Assembly (NCBI GenBank): GCA_009731425.1
Contig: AP018794.1
Location: forward strand, 3,864,001 to 3,928,000
DNA length: 64,000 nt
Direction of reading: 5' to 3'
Source of the DNA: Lachnospiraceae bacterium KM106-2
GTDB lineage: Bacteria > Bacillota > Clostridia > Lachnospirales > Lachnospiraceae
Part shown: piece by piece, positions 42,901 to 50,991 of the stretch
Layout of the letters: each line of letters begins with the position of its first letter
Numbering within the stretch: the first letter of the stretch is position 1
Notes under the pieces: generated by a model
What the model was told of the DNA's origin: nothing
What the model saw: the letters and a program-made list of their open reading frames with translations, nothing else
The model's database searches: none
Translations under genes and position numbers: made by a program

Positions 42901-43483
42901 GAATATTACTAATACAACCTTGGATTTTGCAATTGATGATGAGACAGATACAGTTAAGGTAAAAGATGGTGTTGAGGCAGTAGTCGGCGGAATGATCACA
43001 TCAAAAGTAATTAAGACGACTAGAAATAATTCGATGATGGCCTTTATTACGATCGAAGATCTTTATGGAGTAGTTGAAGTTATTGTATTCCCAAGAGATT
43101 ATGAAAAGTATCGTGCAAAATTAAATGAGGATAGTAAAGTTTTTATTAAGGGTAAGATAACAGTAGAAGAAGATAAACCAGCAAAGTTAATTTGTCAATC
43201 AATGTTGGAGTTTGACCAAATTCCGAAGGAGACATGGATTAAGTTTAAAAGTAAGGAAGAATTTGTAAATAACGAACAAGAATTGTATGCATGTTTGAGC
43301 AAATATGCTGGAAAAGATTCTGTTGTTGTCTATTTGGAAAGTGAAAAAGCAATAAAAAGACTTCCGAAATTATACAATTTGACAGCGAATAAAGAAACAA
43401 TCGACTTTTTAAAACAAAAATATGGTGACAATAATGTTGTCATTCGTGAACTGAGTATTGAAAATGCGATGAAAATGCATTAG
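39995..43483 (+). CDS. dnaE: DNA polymerase III subunit alpha DnaE
   Basis: 1162 residues. PHP domain (THLHVHTEYSLLDG, ITDHGVMYG), polymerase core with GPGRGSAAGSIVSY and the catalytic Asp motif PDIDIDFCYERR, LYRPGPMDFIPKYI, then HhH and OB-fold domain (VVGGMITSKVIKTTRNN). The Gram-positive DnaE type; PolC is presumably elsewhere. AGAGGTG before ATG. The first ~900 bp use more GCG, ACG, AAG and GAG than the rest, beginning beside the GC-rich intergenic stretch. pfkA follows after 48 bp. Confidence 0.98.
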   Translation: MNFTHLHVHTEYSLLDGSSKIKELVAKTKELGMDSIAITDHGVMYGVIDFYRAAKAEGIKPILGCEVYVAPNSRFDKESGTGENRYYHLVLLAENNEGYSNLMKIVSKGFTEGFYYKPRVDMEVLQEYSSGIIALSACLGGEVASNLRQGFYEEAKVAALKFRDTFGENNFFLELQDHGIDVQQTVNQGLMRLHKETGIPLVATNDIHYINADDAQAHDILLCIQTQKKVTDEDRMRYEGGQYYLKTPEEMANLFPYAPEAITNTHDIAERCNVEITFGEYKLPRYDVPDGYTAWEYLNKLCYEGLEKRYENPGQDLKDRLKYELDTINTMGFVDYFLIVWDFIKYARDNGIPVGPGRGSAAGSIVSYTLGITNIDPIRFNLLFERFLNPERLTMPDIDIDFCYERRPEVIDYVVHKYGKDRVVQIVTFGTMAAKAVIRDVGRVLDLGYAYVDHIAKMIPTELGITIEKALKQNSELRSEYESDEQAKFLLDMSMRLEGLPRHTSMHAAGVVISNASADEYVPLSRSSDDTITTQFTMTTLEELGLLKMDFLGLRTLTVIQNAVKLVNKHLPKDKQINIDDIDYNDKKVFDLISSGKCEGIFQLESAGMKSFMKELKPENIEDIIAGISLYRPGPMDFIPKYISGKNNQDSIQYECPQLEPILAPTHGCIVYQEQVMQIVRDLAGYSFGRSDLVRRAMSKKKADVMAKERQNFVYGNEEEGVKGCINNGISEEVANHIYDEMTDFAKYAFNKSHAAAYAVVSYQTAYLKCYYPVEFMAALLTSVIDNSTKVSEYIMNCRQIGIEILPPDINEGERQFSVSGNSIRYALSAIKGLGGPVIEAIVAERNENGNFTSLKDFATRLSGKEVNKRTIESFIKAGALDSLPGTRKQKMMVYMQVLDAVNQERKTAISGQMSLFDFATEEQKQELEITYPDVGEYPKEILLGFEKEVLGIYVSGHPLEEYEALWRKNITNTTLDFAIDDETDTVKVKDGVEAVVGGMITSKVIKTTRNNSMMAFITIEDLYGVVEVIVFPRDYEKYRAKLNEDSKVFIKGKITVEEDKPAKLICQSMLEFDQIPKETWIKFKSKEEFVNNEQELYACLSKYAGKDSVVVYLESEKAIKRLPKLYNLTANKETIDFLKQKYGDNNVVIRELSIENAMKMH

Positions 43484-43531
43484 AATGTTAGCGTTAAATG
43501 AGTGCATTTCTTCAGCATGGAGGGAGAGCAA

Positions 43532-44506
43532 ATGAGTAATAAAATTAATACTATCGGTGTTTTGACAAGTGGCGGCGATGCGCCAGGAATGAATGCTGCA
43601 ATTCGTGCAGTTGTACGTTGTGCATTATCAAGAGGAGTAAATGTAAAAGGTATCCGTAAGGGATATAGTGGACTACTCGAAGAAGATATTATTGATATGA
43701 ATGCAAAAGATGTTGCAGATATCATTCAGCGAGGAGGAACTGTTCTTTATACTGCACGTTGTGCAGAAATGAGAACAGAAGAAGGACAGAAGAAGGCAGC
43801 GGAGATCTGTAGGAAACACGGTATTGATGGTTTGGTAGTCATCGGTGGTGATGGTTCTTTCCAAGGTGCTAGAAAGTTAGCTAATCTAGGAATTAATACG
43901 GTTGGACTTCCAGGAACGATCGATCTCGATATTGCTTGTACTGATTATACAATTGGCTTTGATACAGCAGTGAATACTGCTATGGAAGCAATTGATAAAG
44001 TACGTGATACTTCTACTTCTCATGAAAGATGTAGTATCATTGAAGTGATGGGACGTAATGCAGGTTATATTGCATTGTGGTGTGGTATTGCAAATGGTGC
44101 TGAGGACATACTGATCACAGAACGTTACGATCACGATGAAGAGAGAATTATTAATAATATCAAGGAAAAACGTAAAGTAGGTAAGAAACATCATATTATC
44201 GTCAATGCAGAAGGTATTGGTGATTCTTATGGAATGGCTAAACGAATCGAAGAGGCTACTGGTATTGAGACTAGAGCAACGATCATCGGCCATATCCAAA
44301 GAGGCGGAAGTCCTACTTGCAAGGATAGAGTGTATGCATCTGTTATGGGTGGATATGCAGTTGATCTACTTTGTGAAGGAAAGACAAAACGAGTAGTTGG
44401 ATACAGAAATGGTAAATTCGTTGATTATGACATCCAAGAAGCATTGGATATGACTAAGGATATTGACCAATATATGTTTGACTTATCAAAACGTTTATCC
44501 AGATAA
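43532..44506 (+). CDS. pfkA: 6-phosphofructokinase PfkA
   Basis: 324 residues. GVLTSGGDAPGMNAAIRAVV, GGDGSFQGARKLA, VMGRNAGYIALWCGIANGAE, HIQRGGSPTCKDR. In the catalytic loop the sequence is PGTIDLDIACTDYTIGFD, where most PFKs have TIDNDI.GTD; both Asp are kept, so an active enzyme is expected. ATG 43532 is used since GGAGGGAG lies before it; the frame opens at 43502. Probably transcribed with dnaE. Confidence 0.95.
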   Translation: MSNKINTIGVLTSGGDAPGMNAAIRAVVRCALSRGVNVKGIRKGYSGLLEEDIIDMNAKDVADIIQRGGTVLYTARCAEMRTEEGQKKAAEICRKHGIDGLVVIGGDGSFQGARKLANLGINTVGLPGTIDLDIACTDYTIGFDTAVNTAMEAIDKVRDTSTSHERCSIIEVMGRNAGYIALWCGIANGAEDILITERYDHDEERIINNIKEKRKVGKKHHIIVNAEGIGDSYGMAKRIEEATGIETRATIIGHIQRGGSPTCKDRVYASVMGGYAVDLLCEGKTKRVVGYRNGKFVDYDIQEALDMTKDIDQYMFDLSKRLSR

Positions 44507-44520
44507 TAATACGATTTAGA

Positions 44521-44577
44521 AAAGAACATTTATGGGCGATGATGGAGTACCATCCTAGTCTGTAAATGTCTTTTTTA
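44521..44577 (+). terminator. Terminator after pfkA
   Basis: Imperfect stem around GAACATTTATGGGC and GTCTGTAAATGTC with an inner GATGG / CCATC hairpin, followed by TTTTTT. Confidence 0.65.
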
Positions 44578-44628
44578 ATCTAGGGGAAAATGTTTATGAG
44601 CATTGTACTACGACAAGAGGAGAAAAAT

Positions 44629-46368
44629 ATGAGTGAAAGAGGAAAAAAGTTTCTAAGTTACTATAAACCATATATGGGCTTATTTTTAACAGATATGATA
44701 TGCGCTTTTATTGTAGCCGCCATTACGTTGATCAATCCATTAATTGTTCGATATATTACGAATGATCTGCTTGTTCATTACTCGATCGATCAAGCAATGG
44801 GTGTCTTGATCAAACTTGGGGTAGCAATGATCGGATTGGCTGTGATCCAATATGTCTGCAACTATTTTGTGACCTATAAAGGACATATGATGGGGGCTAA
44901 TATTGAATATGATATGAGAAATGATATTTTTGCACATTATCAAAAACTATCTTTTGAGTTTTTTGATGATCAAAAGACAGGACAGTTAATGTCAAGAATC
45001 ACGAACGATCTATTTGATATATCGGAGTTATTACATCATGGACCGGAAGATTTATTGATCTCCATCATTAAATTTGTAGGTGCTTTTGTAATCTTGTTAA
45101 ATGTGAATGTATGGTTGACGATGATCGTATTTGCCTTTATTCCATTGATGTTTATTTTTGCAGCTATTATCCGTAAAAAGATGAAGCGTGCTTTTAAACG
45201 TAATCGAGAAACGATAGCAGAAGTAAATGCTAGAATTGAAGATAATCTATCGGGAATTCGTGTTGTGAAATCATTTACTAACGAGCAAGTAGAGATGGAT
45301 AAGTTTAGGGAAGGAAATCAGTTATTCCTTTCTAGTAAAGATAATTCTTATCATTGTATGGCAGATTATCATTCGGGATTAAACTTCTTTATTAGTATGC
45401 TGAATGTTGTTGTCATTATTGGTGGCGGAACATTTATTGCGAAGGGACTTATTAATTTAGGTGATTTGATCACTTTTTTACTATATATCAATAATCTGAT
45501 CGAACCAATTCAGAAATTGATCAATTTTACAGAGCAGTATCAAAATGGTATTAGTGGATTTGAACGATTTATGGATATTATGGAGATCGAGCCAAAGATT
45601 AAAGATAAAGAGGGAGCACTTCCTCTTAGTAATGTAAGAGGAAAAGTTACTTTTGAAAATGTGGCATTCCAATATAGTGATACGACGCAGGAAGTCTTTA
45701 AGAATATTAGTCTATCGGTGGATGCAGGTAAGTATGTGGCAGTTGTAGGTTCTTCTGGAGTCGGCAAGTCAACTTTATGTAACCTGATTCCTAGATTTTA
45801 CGATGTTACAGATGGTGTGATCAAGATTGATGATCAGGATATTCGAAATGTTACATTAGATACACTTCGATCTAGTATCGGTATGGTGCAGCAGGATGTC
45901 TATCTTTTTGCAGGAACGGTAAAAGACAACATTCGTTACGGTAGATTAGATGCAACGGATGAAGAAATTATAGAGGCAGCAAAGAATGCTAATGCTCATG
46001 AGTTTATTTTAGGACTTCCAGAAGGATATGATACGTATATCGGTCAAAGAGGAGTGAAGCTTTCCGGAGGTCAGAAACAACGTCTTAGTATTGCAAGAGT
46101 ATTTTTGAAGAATCCTCCAATCTTAATTTTTGATGAAGCGACATCCGCATTAGATAATGAAAGCGAGAAGATCGTACAGAAGTCATTGGAACATTTAGCA
46201 AAGAATCGTACTACCTTTGTTATTGCACATCGACTTACTACAATACGAAACGCAGAGAGCATCGTTGTTCTTTCGGAAGATGGAATCAGGGAACAGGGAA
46301 GTCATGAGGAACTAATGAAATTAAATGGAGAGTATGCCCATTTATATAACTATAACTATGCAGGATAA
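44629..46368 (+). CDS. ABC exporter, fused membrane and ATPase domains
   Basis: 579 residues, half-transporter of the MsbA/LmrA type. Six membrane helices in residues ~15-310, EFFDDQKTGQLMSRITNDLF and ARIEDNLSGIRVVKSFTNE intracellular loops, then Walker A VVGSSGVGKSTLCNLIP, Q-loop GMVQQDVYLFAGT, signature LSGGQKQRLSIARVFLK and Walker B ILIFDEATSALD. Substrate unknown; lipid, drug or peptide export is possible. It would act as a homodimer. ATG 44629 follows AGAGGAG; an ATG at 44590 lacks SD. Confidence 0.92.
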   Translation: MSERGKKFLSYYKPYMGLFLTDMICAFIVAAITLINPLIVRYITNDLLVHYSIDQAMGVLIKLGVAMIGLAVIQYVCNYFVTYKGHMMGANIEYDMRNDIFAHYQKLSFEFFDDQKTGQLMSRITNDLFDISELLHHGPEDLLISIIKFVGAFVILLNVNVWLTMIVFAFIPLMFIFAAIIRKKMKRAFKRNRETIAEVNARIEDNLSGIRVVKSFTNEQVEMDKFREGNQLFLSSKDNSYHCMADYHSGLNFFISMLNVVVIIGGGTFIAKGLINLGDLITFLLYINNLIEPIQKLINFTEQYQNGISGFERFMDIMEIEPKIKDKEGALPLSNVRGKVTFENVAFQYSDTTQEVFKNISLSVDAGKYVAVVGSSGVGKSTLCNLIPRFYDVTDGVIKIDDQDIRNVTLDTLRSSIGMVQQDVYLFAGTVKDNIRYGRLDATDEEIIEAAKNANAHEFILGLPEGYDTYIGQRGVKLSGGQKQRLSIARVFLKNPPILIFDEATSALDNESEKIVQKSLEHLAKNRTTFVIAHRLTTIRNAESIVVLSEDGIREQGSHEELMKLNGEYAHLYNYNYAG

Positions 46369-46383
46369 AGAGGACAGAAGAAG

Positions 46384-47205
46384 ATGAAGCAGAGAATTAT
46401 ATTTTTTGATATTGATGGAACATTATTAAACCACGATGGAATTATTCCGGAGTCAACGAAGAAAGCGTTAACAGAACTTAAGAAAGCAGGACATCTCAGA
46501 TTTATTTGTACTGGACGAACAAAAAGTATTCTTCCACAGCAGATCGTAGATTGTAATTTTGATGGATATGTTATGGGAGCAGGAACTCATGTGGAATACA
46601 AAGAGTCGGATCTATTGTTAAAGACCATATCAGAAGAGGTTCTAGATAAGACAACCAAGATTTTGAAAAAATATGATATTGCTTATGCGTTGGAAGGTCC
46701 AGAGCATATTTATGTAGAAGAGGAATCGCTAGAGGATGAACGTTATTTCTTCCATGTATTTTTAAGAAAAAACAATAAGATCGTGAGAATTATTAAGAAC
46801 CATGATTATAGCAATATGGTTGTGAATAAGATGACGGTTGTAGTGCCGGGAATGGCAGAAGAAAAATTGGAGCAGTATCATAAAGAAATTAGCCAATATT
46901 ATGATCTTATCATTCATGAAAGAAATAATGAGAAGCATGGTGATAATGGGATTGAGGAACTTATGCCTCCAAAACATAATAAGGGAACCGGAATCGATTA
47001 TTGTATTCAGAAACTTGGATTAGAGCAAGATCAGACGATCGGAGTAGGAGATAGTAATAACGATCTTGAGATGTTAGCTTTTGTTGAGAATGCTATCTGC
47101 ATGGGAAATGGAACAAATCAAGCGAAGAAGTTAGCTGATTATGTGACTACATCGATCAATGAGGATGGAATCTATCATGCTATGAAGCATTTCAAATTGA
47201 TCTAA
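46384..47205 (+). CDS. Cof-type HAD phosphatase
   Basis: 273 residues. HAD motif I FFDIDGTLLNHDG, motif II FICTGR, C2B cap in the middle and motif IV GVGDSNNDLEMLAFV. General sugar-phosphate or flavin phosphatase activity is known for the family; the substrate cannot be read. 15 bp after the ABC exporter gene, so likely co-transcribed, and closed by a terminator. Confidence 0.9.
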   Translation: MKQRIIFFDIDGTLLNHDGIIPESTKKALTELKKAGHLRFICTGRTKSILPQQIVDCNFDGYVMGAGTHVEYKESDLLLKTISEEVLDKTTKILKKYDIAYALEGPEHIYVEEESLEDERYFFHVFLRKNNKIVRIIKNHDYSNMVVNKMTVVVPGMAEEKLEQYHKEISQYYDLIIHERNNEKHGDNGIEELMPPKHNKGTGIDYCIQKLGLEQDQTIGVGDSNNDLEMLAFVENAICMGNGTNQAKKLADYVTTSINEDGIYHAMKHFKLI

Positions 47206-47252
47206 AAAGTAAAAAGGCTTGTACCTAATTGAGGTATAAGCCTTTTTACTTA
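47206..47252. terminator. Bidirectional terminator between HAD and acidic membrane protein genes
   Basis: Stem AGTAAAAAGGCTTGTACCT / AGGTATAAGCCTTTTTACT with one G-T wobble; T tracts on both strands. Confidence 0.9.
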
Positions 47253-47271
47253 CTATATAAAACGCAATACA

Positions 47272-47571
47272 TTATTCTTCTGTGTCATCAGATTCAGATT
47301 CAGTTTCAGTTTCTTCTTCTGAAGTATCTGCTTCCTCTGTTTCTTCATTAGTATCTGTATTATCTGAAGTATCGTTAATATTGATCGTTACATACTCTCT
47401 GTCTTTTGATTTTGGAGCATCATCAAAATCAAAATCATCGAAATCATCATCAAAGTCGTCATACTCATCGTTAGAGTCTTTATTTAATATATTCTTTACA
47501 AAATATACAGCACCGCCAGCAATTGCTGCTAAAGAAACGGTTGTAAAGATAAACTTTCCGAATTTTTTCAT
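47272..47571 (-). CDS. Small acidic membrane-anchored protein
   Basis: 99 residues. Basic N-terminus MKKFGKFIFTTVSLAAIAGGAVYFVKNIL (residues 8-28 one membrane segment), then a tail of Asp, Glu, Ser and Thr (about 60 residues). No family that I know. By the positive-inside rule the tail would be outside. ATG 47571 is chosen: GAAAGGA is 9 nt away, but only about 3 nt from the other ATG at 47577. A likely coding sequence because of the strong compositional order, the SD and a promoter on the same strand. Confidence 0.7.
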   Translation of the reverse strand: MKKFGKFIFTTVSLAAIAGGAVYFVKNILNKDSNDEYDDFDDDFDDFDFDDAPKSKDREYVTININDTSDNTDTNEETEEADTSEEETETESESDDTEE

Positions 47572-47611
47572 CTGCATCTTCCTTTCTACTAAAATTATAT
47601 CCTATTTCATT

Positions 47612-47640
47612 ATTATAATTCTTTTCCATAAAAATGAAAA
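47612..47640 (-). promoter_or_regulatory. Probable promoter of the acidic membrane protein
   Basis: TTTTCA (47640-47635), 17 bp, TATAAT (47617-47612) on the minus strand. The rest of the 347-bp divergent region (47572-47918) holds at best a weak plus-strand promoter, TTGACG (47860-47865) with CAAAAT 17 bp on, and no gene. Confidence 0.5.
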
Positions 47641-47918
47641 GCGTTTTTTTGAAAAAGAGAAAAAGCCCAATCACTTCCTTAGAAGAGGACTTTATGGCAA
47701 TTAATCTCCTTTTGTATACTCAAACACAGGAGCGTAAAGAATATATAGTGACGGATAAAGTTATAACATGTCATATTAACAATTTATTTGCATAAGTGTG
47801 AATAAAGATTACTACTTTATTTCAGACATATTAAATATTATAAATTATGCGCTAAATGCTTGACGTAGGCGTATACTTTGGGCAAAATAGATGTAGTCAA
47901 TGAAAAGAGGTAAGAACA

Positions 47919-49022
47919 TTGGATGATTTAGAAATTTTTAATGTAAATAGTTACTACAATACAGGAGAATCCGATGCAGACTTTTATGATGAAGTAGACT
48001 TTCTATCCGGAGTGGATGGCATCGATGATTATGATCAACCAGTTAAGATAACAGAAGAAAACACGACAGACAATATAGACTTTTTAGATCATGTTGATTT
48101 TCTGGATGGAATTCAAGATGAGATGGATTACTTAGATATAAAAGAAGAGCATAATAGAGAACCAATAAAAGTAGTTTCCAAACAAGAAGTAAAGACAAAA
48201 GAAAAGGTAAAACAAAATGAAGTGAAAAAGGAAAGCGATCATAGCGATAAGTACAGACATTACTTAACAATCTGCTGTTTGATCGGTACACTTTGTCTTG
48301 TAATCATTATTTTGATTTTTAGTTGGAAACTTTTTGGACCAGAGAAACAAGCATCGGTTGCTTCTAATAAAAGCAATGGTGTATGGCCGTATGAAGCATC
48401 TGCTAAGCAGGTGAAGAATACTGGAGGGAAAGCAGCGAGTACAGCAAGTAATAAGACAAAAGAGCTTATGAAACAGAAAGTATTATTTGTTGGAAATTCA
48501 AGAACTGTAAGTCTTCAATTAAGTGGAGCATTTAAGAACGCTACATATTTTGCGAAGCAAGGCTTGAATGTAAAGACATCGCAAACGATCGAACTGAAGG
48601 TGAAAGGCCAAACAATGAGTCTGCTTCAACTGCTAAAGAAAAAGAAGTTTGACCGAGTATATATTATGCTTGGAACAAATGAACTTGGGTGGCCATATAC
48701 ATACAAGTTTGAGAGTAGTTATACACAATTGATCGATCAGGTTAAAAAAGCACAACCAAATACGAAGGTATATCTTCAATCGATATTACCCGTAACCAAT
48801 AAAAGAGCAAAAAAAGATTCAGTCTATAATAATAAAAAGATTTCTAAGTTCAATAAAAGTGTAAAGAATGTTGCTAAAGCCACATCCTCAAAATATGTTG
48901 ATGTAGGAAAAGCTTTAGCACAGAAGGATGGAAGTCTTCCGGAAGAAGCAAGTACGGATGGAATCCACTTGAACCAGAAGTTTTGTTATAAATGGATCGA
49001 GTATTTAAAAAAAGTAAAGTAG
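47919..49022 (+). CDS. Membrane-anchored SGNH/GDSL-type hydrolase with acidic cytoplasmic tail
   Basis: 367 residues. Residues 1-110 form an acidic, Asp/Glu-rich cytoplasmic segment containing two similar stretches (FYDEVDFLSGVDGIDDYDQ and NIDFLDHVDFLDGIQDEMDY). One membrane helix about residues 115-137 (LTICCLIGTLCLVIIILIFS). The extracellular part has SGNH blocks: VLFVGNSRTVSLQ (G-N-S for GDS), MLGTNELGWPY (block III) and TDGIHLNQ (block V DxxH). Start TTG, AAAAGAGGT upstream. Together with the MBOAT and DHHW genes downstream, probably moves or removes O-acyl groups on a surface polymer. Divergently transcribed from the acidic membrane protein. Confidence 0.8.
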   Translation: MDDLEIFNVNSYYNTGESDADFYDEVDFLSGVDGIDDYDQPVKITEENTTDNIDFLDHVDFLDGIQDEMDYLDIKEEHNREPIKVVSKQEVKTKEKVKQNEVKKESDHSDKYRHYLTICCLIGTLCLVIIILIFSWKLFGPEKQASVASNKSNGVWPYEASAKQVKNTGGKAASTASNKTKELMKQKVLFVGNSRTVSLQLSGAFKNATYFAKQGLNVKTSQTIELKVKGQTMSLLQLLKKKKFDRVYIMLGTNELGWPYTYKFESSYTQLIDQVKKAQPNTKVYLQSILPVTNKRAKKDSVYNNKKISKFNKSVKNVAKATSSKYVDVGKALAQKDGSLPEEASTDGIHLNQKFCYKWIEYLKKVK

Positions 49023-49036
49023 AGGAGCTTTGAAAA

Positions 49037-49519
49037 ATGAAGAGGAAAAAGGGATATTTATTAGCTGTTTTCGCAATTCTAGTACTTGTAGTTGCAGGGT
49101 GTTCAAAAGGAAAGAAGACGGTTTCTTTTGATGTAAAGAACTTGGCGAAGGAAATCTTGGATCAAGGAAAGTTTTCGGATGATATGATGTTATTGGATTC
49201 TGATGTATATGATGCACAATTTCCTGATATTGATACAACAAAAGTTGCAAAGGGAGCCATCTATGTAAGCAGCGGCGCTGCAACAGATGAAATTATTGTT
49301 TTAGAAGCAAAGAGCGAGAACGATGCAAAAGCATTAGAGGATGCAGTAATGTCTTCGATTGAATATCAGATTGATTCTAATAAGGATTACTTACCAAAGC
49401 AGGTTAAAAAATTACAAAATCCAATTAAAGTTGTTAGTGGAAAATATGTAATTGTCTGTGTAACAGATGATAAAGACAAAGTAAATCAATTATTAAAGAA
49501 AAAGGATATTATATCATAA
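49037..49519 (+). CDS. DUF4358-like lipoprotein
   Basis: 160 residues. Lipobox LVVAGCSKG, then a small domain with KNLAKEILDQGKFSDDMMLLD and IIVLEAKSENDAKALEDAV, which resembles the DUF4358 family often found next to MBOAT genes in clostridia. Function unknown. It is 14 bp after the SGNH gene and 18 bp before the MBOAT gene, so belongs to the same operon and is probably an extracellular partner. Confidence 0.75.
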   Translation: MKRKKGYLLAVFAILVLVVAGCSKGKKTVSFDVKNLAKEILDQGKFSDDMMLLDSDVYDAQFPDIDTTKVAKGAIYVSSGAATDEIIVLEAKSENDAKALEDAVMSSIEYQIDSNKDYLPKQVKKLQNPIKVVSGKYVIVCVTDDKDKVNQLLKKKDIIS

Positions 49520-49537
49520 GATATATGGTGGAGAGGC

Positions 49538-50971
49538 ATGGTTTTTAGTAGTTTATTGTTTTTATTTCGATTTTTACCAATCGTATTGTTGGTATATTAT
49601 TTAGCACCAAAATCGATTCGAAATGCAATCTTATTCGCATGCAGCCTCGTGTTCTATGCATGGGGAGAACCTGTATATGTGGTGCTTATGTTATTCTCTA
49701 CGGTAGTGGATTATACCCATGGTAGATTAGTGCAGCGTTATCTGGATCAGGATAATGAAAAGAAGGCCAAAATCGCAGTATTATCTTCTGTGATCATAAA
49801 TCTTGGATTACTTGGATTTTTTAAGTATAGTGATTTTGTCATTTCTAATATAAATGGAGTATTTGGTACTGATATTAATATGCTTCATTTAGCATTACCA
49901 ATTGGTATATCATTTTATACATTTCAAACCATGTCTTATACAATCGATGTTTATAGAAGGGAGGCACATGTGCAAAAGAATATAATTTCTTTTGGAGCAT
50001 ATGTGGCTCTTTTTCCGCAGTTAATCGCGGGACCTATCGTTCAGTATAAGACAGTTGCAAAAGAATTAGATATGAGAAAAGAAAGTGTAGATGAGTTTTC
50101 ACAAGGCATTACTAAATTTATGCTAGGATTGGGCAAGAAGGTACTTCTAGCAAATAATATTGGTTTGCTTTGGAATGAGCTTTCTACAATGCCTAGTCAG
50201 GAGTTAACTGTAGTAACTGCTTGGCTTGGAGCACTTGCTTTTACCTTCCAGATCTACTTTGACTTCTCTGGTTATTCTGACATGGCGATCGGACTTGGGC
50301 AAATGTTTGGATTCCATTTTCTTGAGAACTTCAATTATCCATATATGGCGACAAGCATCACAGACTTCTGGAGAAGATGGCATATTTCCCTTGGAACCTG
50401 GTTTAAAGAATATGTTTATATTCCATTAGGCGGCAATCGAAAGGGGCTAAAGAAGCAATTTCGTAATATTGCGATCGTATGGCTGCTCACAGGGTTATGG
50501 CATGGAGCAAGTTGGAACTTTGTTTTATGGGGAGCTTATTTTGGTATACTTTTAATGATTGAAAAGTTCTTCCTATTAGAAAGAATGAAACAGTGGCCTG
50601 CTTTTATCGGCAGAATCTATACATTGTTCTTCGTGATCGTTAGTTGGGTGATCTTTGCTTTTGATAATATGAGCCAGGTACGAAGTTATTTAAGTGCAAT
50701 GTTTGGTGTTATGGGATCAGGTTTCTGCAATCAAGAATCTTTTTATCTGCTATCGAGTTACGGAATCTTGTTTATTATATTAATTTTAGCATCTACAGAT
50801 TTTCCGAAGCGATTTATGTTTTGGTTACAGAAGAAATATTATGAGAGAACTGCCGCAGTTAAGGTTTGTGGAGCTATCGTAGAAAATGTTTATTTGATTA
50901 CCATTTTTATTTTAGCAGTAGCATTTTTAGTGGATGATTCTTATAATCCATTTTTATATTTTAGGTTTTAG
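49538..50971 (+). CDS. MBOAT O-acyltransferase (AlgI-like)
   Basis: 477 residues, about ten membrane helices. AlgI/DltB family: FYTFQTMSYTIDVYRRE, FPQLIAGPIVQYK, FDFSGYSDMAIGLGQMFGF, FWRRWHISLGTWFKEYVYIP and LTGLWHGASWNFVLWG with the conserved catalytic His in WHGASW. The family carries acyl groups (usually acetyl) across the membrane for polysaccharide O-acylation. No DltA/DltC-type genes are near, so acetylation of an exopolysaccharide is the best guess. In the cassette with SGNH, DUF4358-like and DHHW proteins. Confidence 0.92.
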   Translation: MVFSSLLFLFRFLPIVLLVYYLAPKSIRNAILFACSLVFYAWGEPVYVVLMLFSTVVDYTHGRLVQRYLDQDNEKKAKIAVLSSVIINLGLLGFFKYSDFVISNINGVFGTDINMLHLALPIGISFYTFQTMSYTIDVYRREAHVQKNIISFGAYVALFPQLIAGPIVQYKTVAKELDMRKESVDEFSQGITKFMLGLGKKVLLANNIGLLWNELSTMPSQELTVVTAWLGALAFTFQIYFDFSGYSDMAIGLGQMFGFHFLENFNYPYMATSITDFWRRWHISLGTWFKEYVYIPLGGNRKGLKKQFRNIAIVWLLTGLWHGASWNFVLWGAYFGILLMIEKFFLLERMKQWPAFIGRIYTLFFVIVSWVIFAFDNMSQVRSYLSAMFGVMGSGFCNQESFYLLSSYGILFIILILASTDFPKRFMFWLQKKYYERTAAVKVCGAIVENVYLITIFILAVAFLVDDSYNPFLYFRF

Positions 50972-50991
50972 GTTAAGAAAGAGGATATTGT

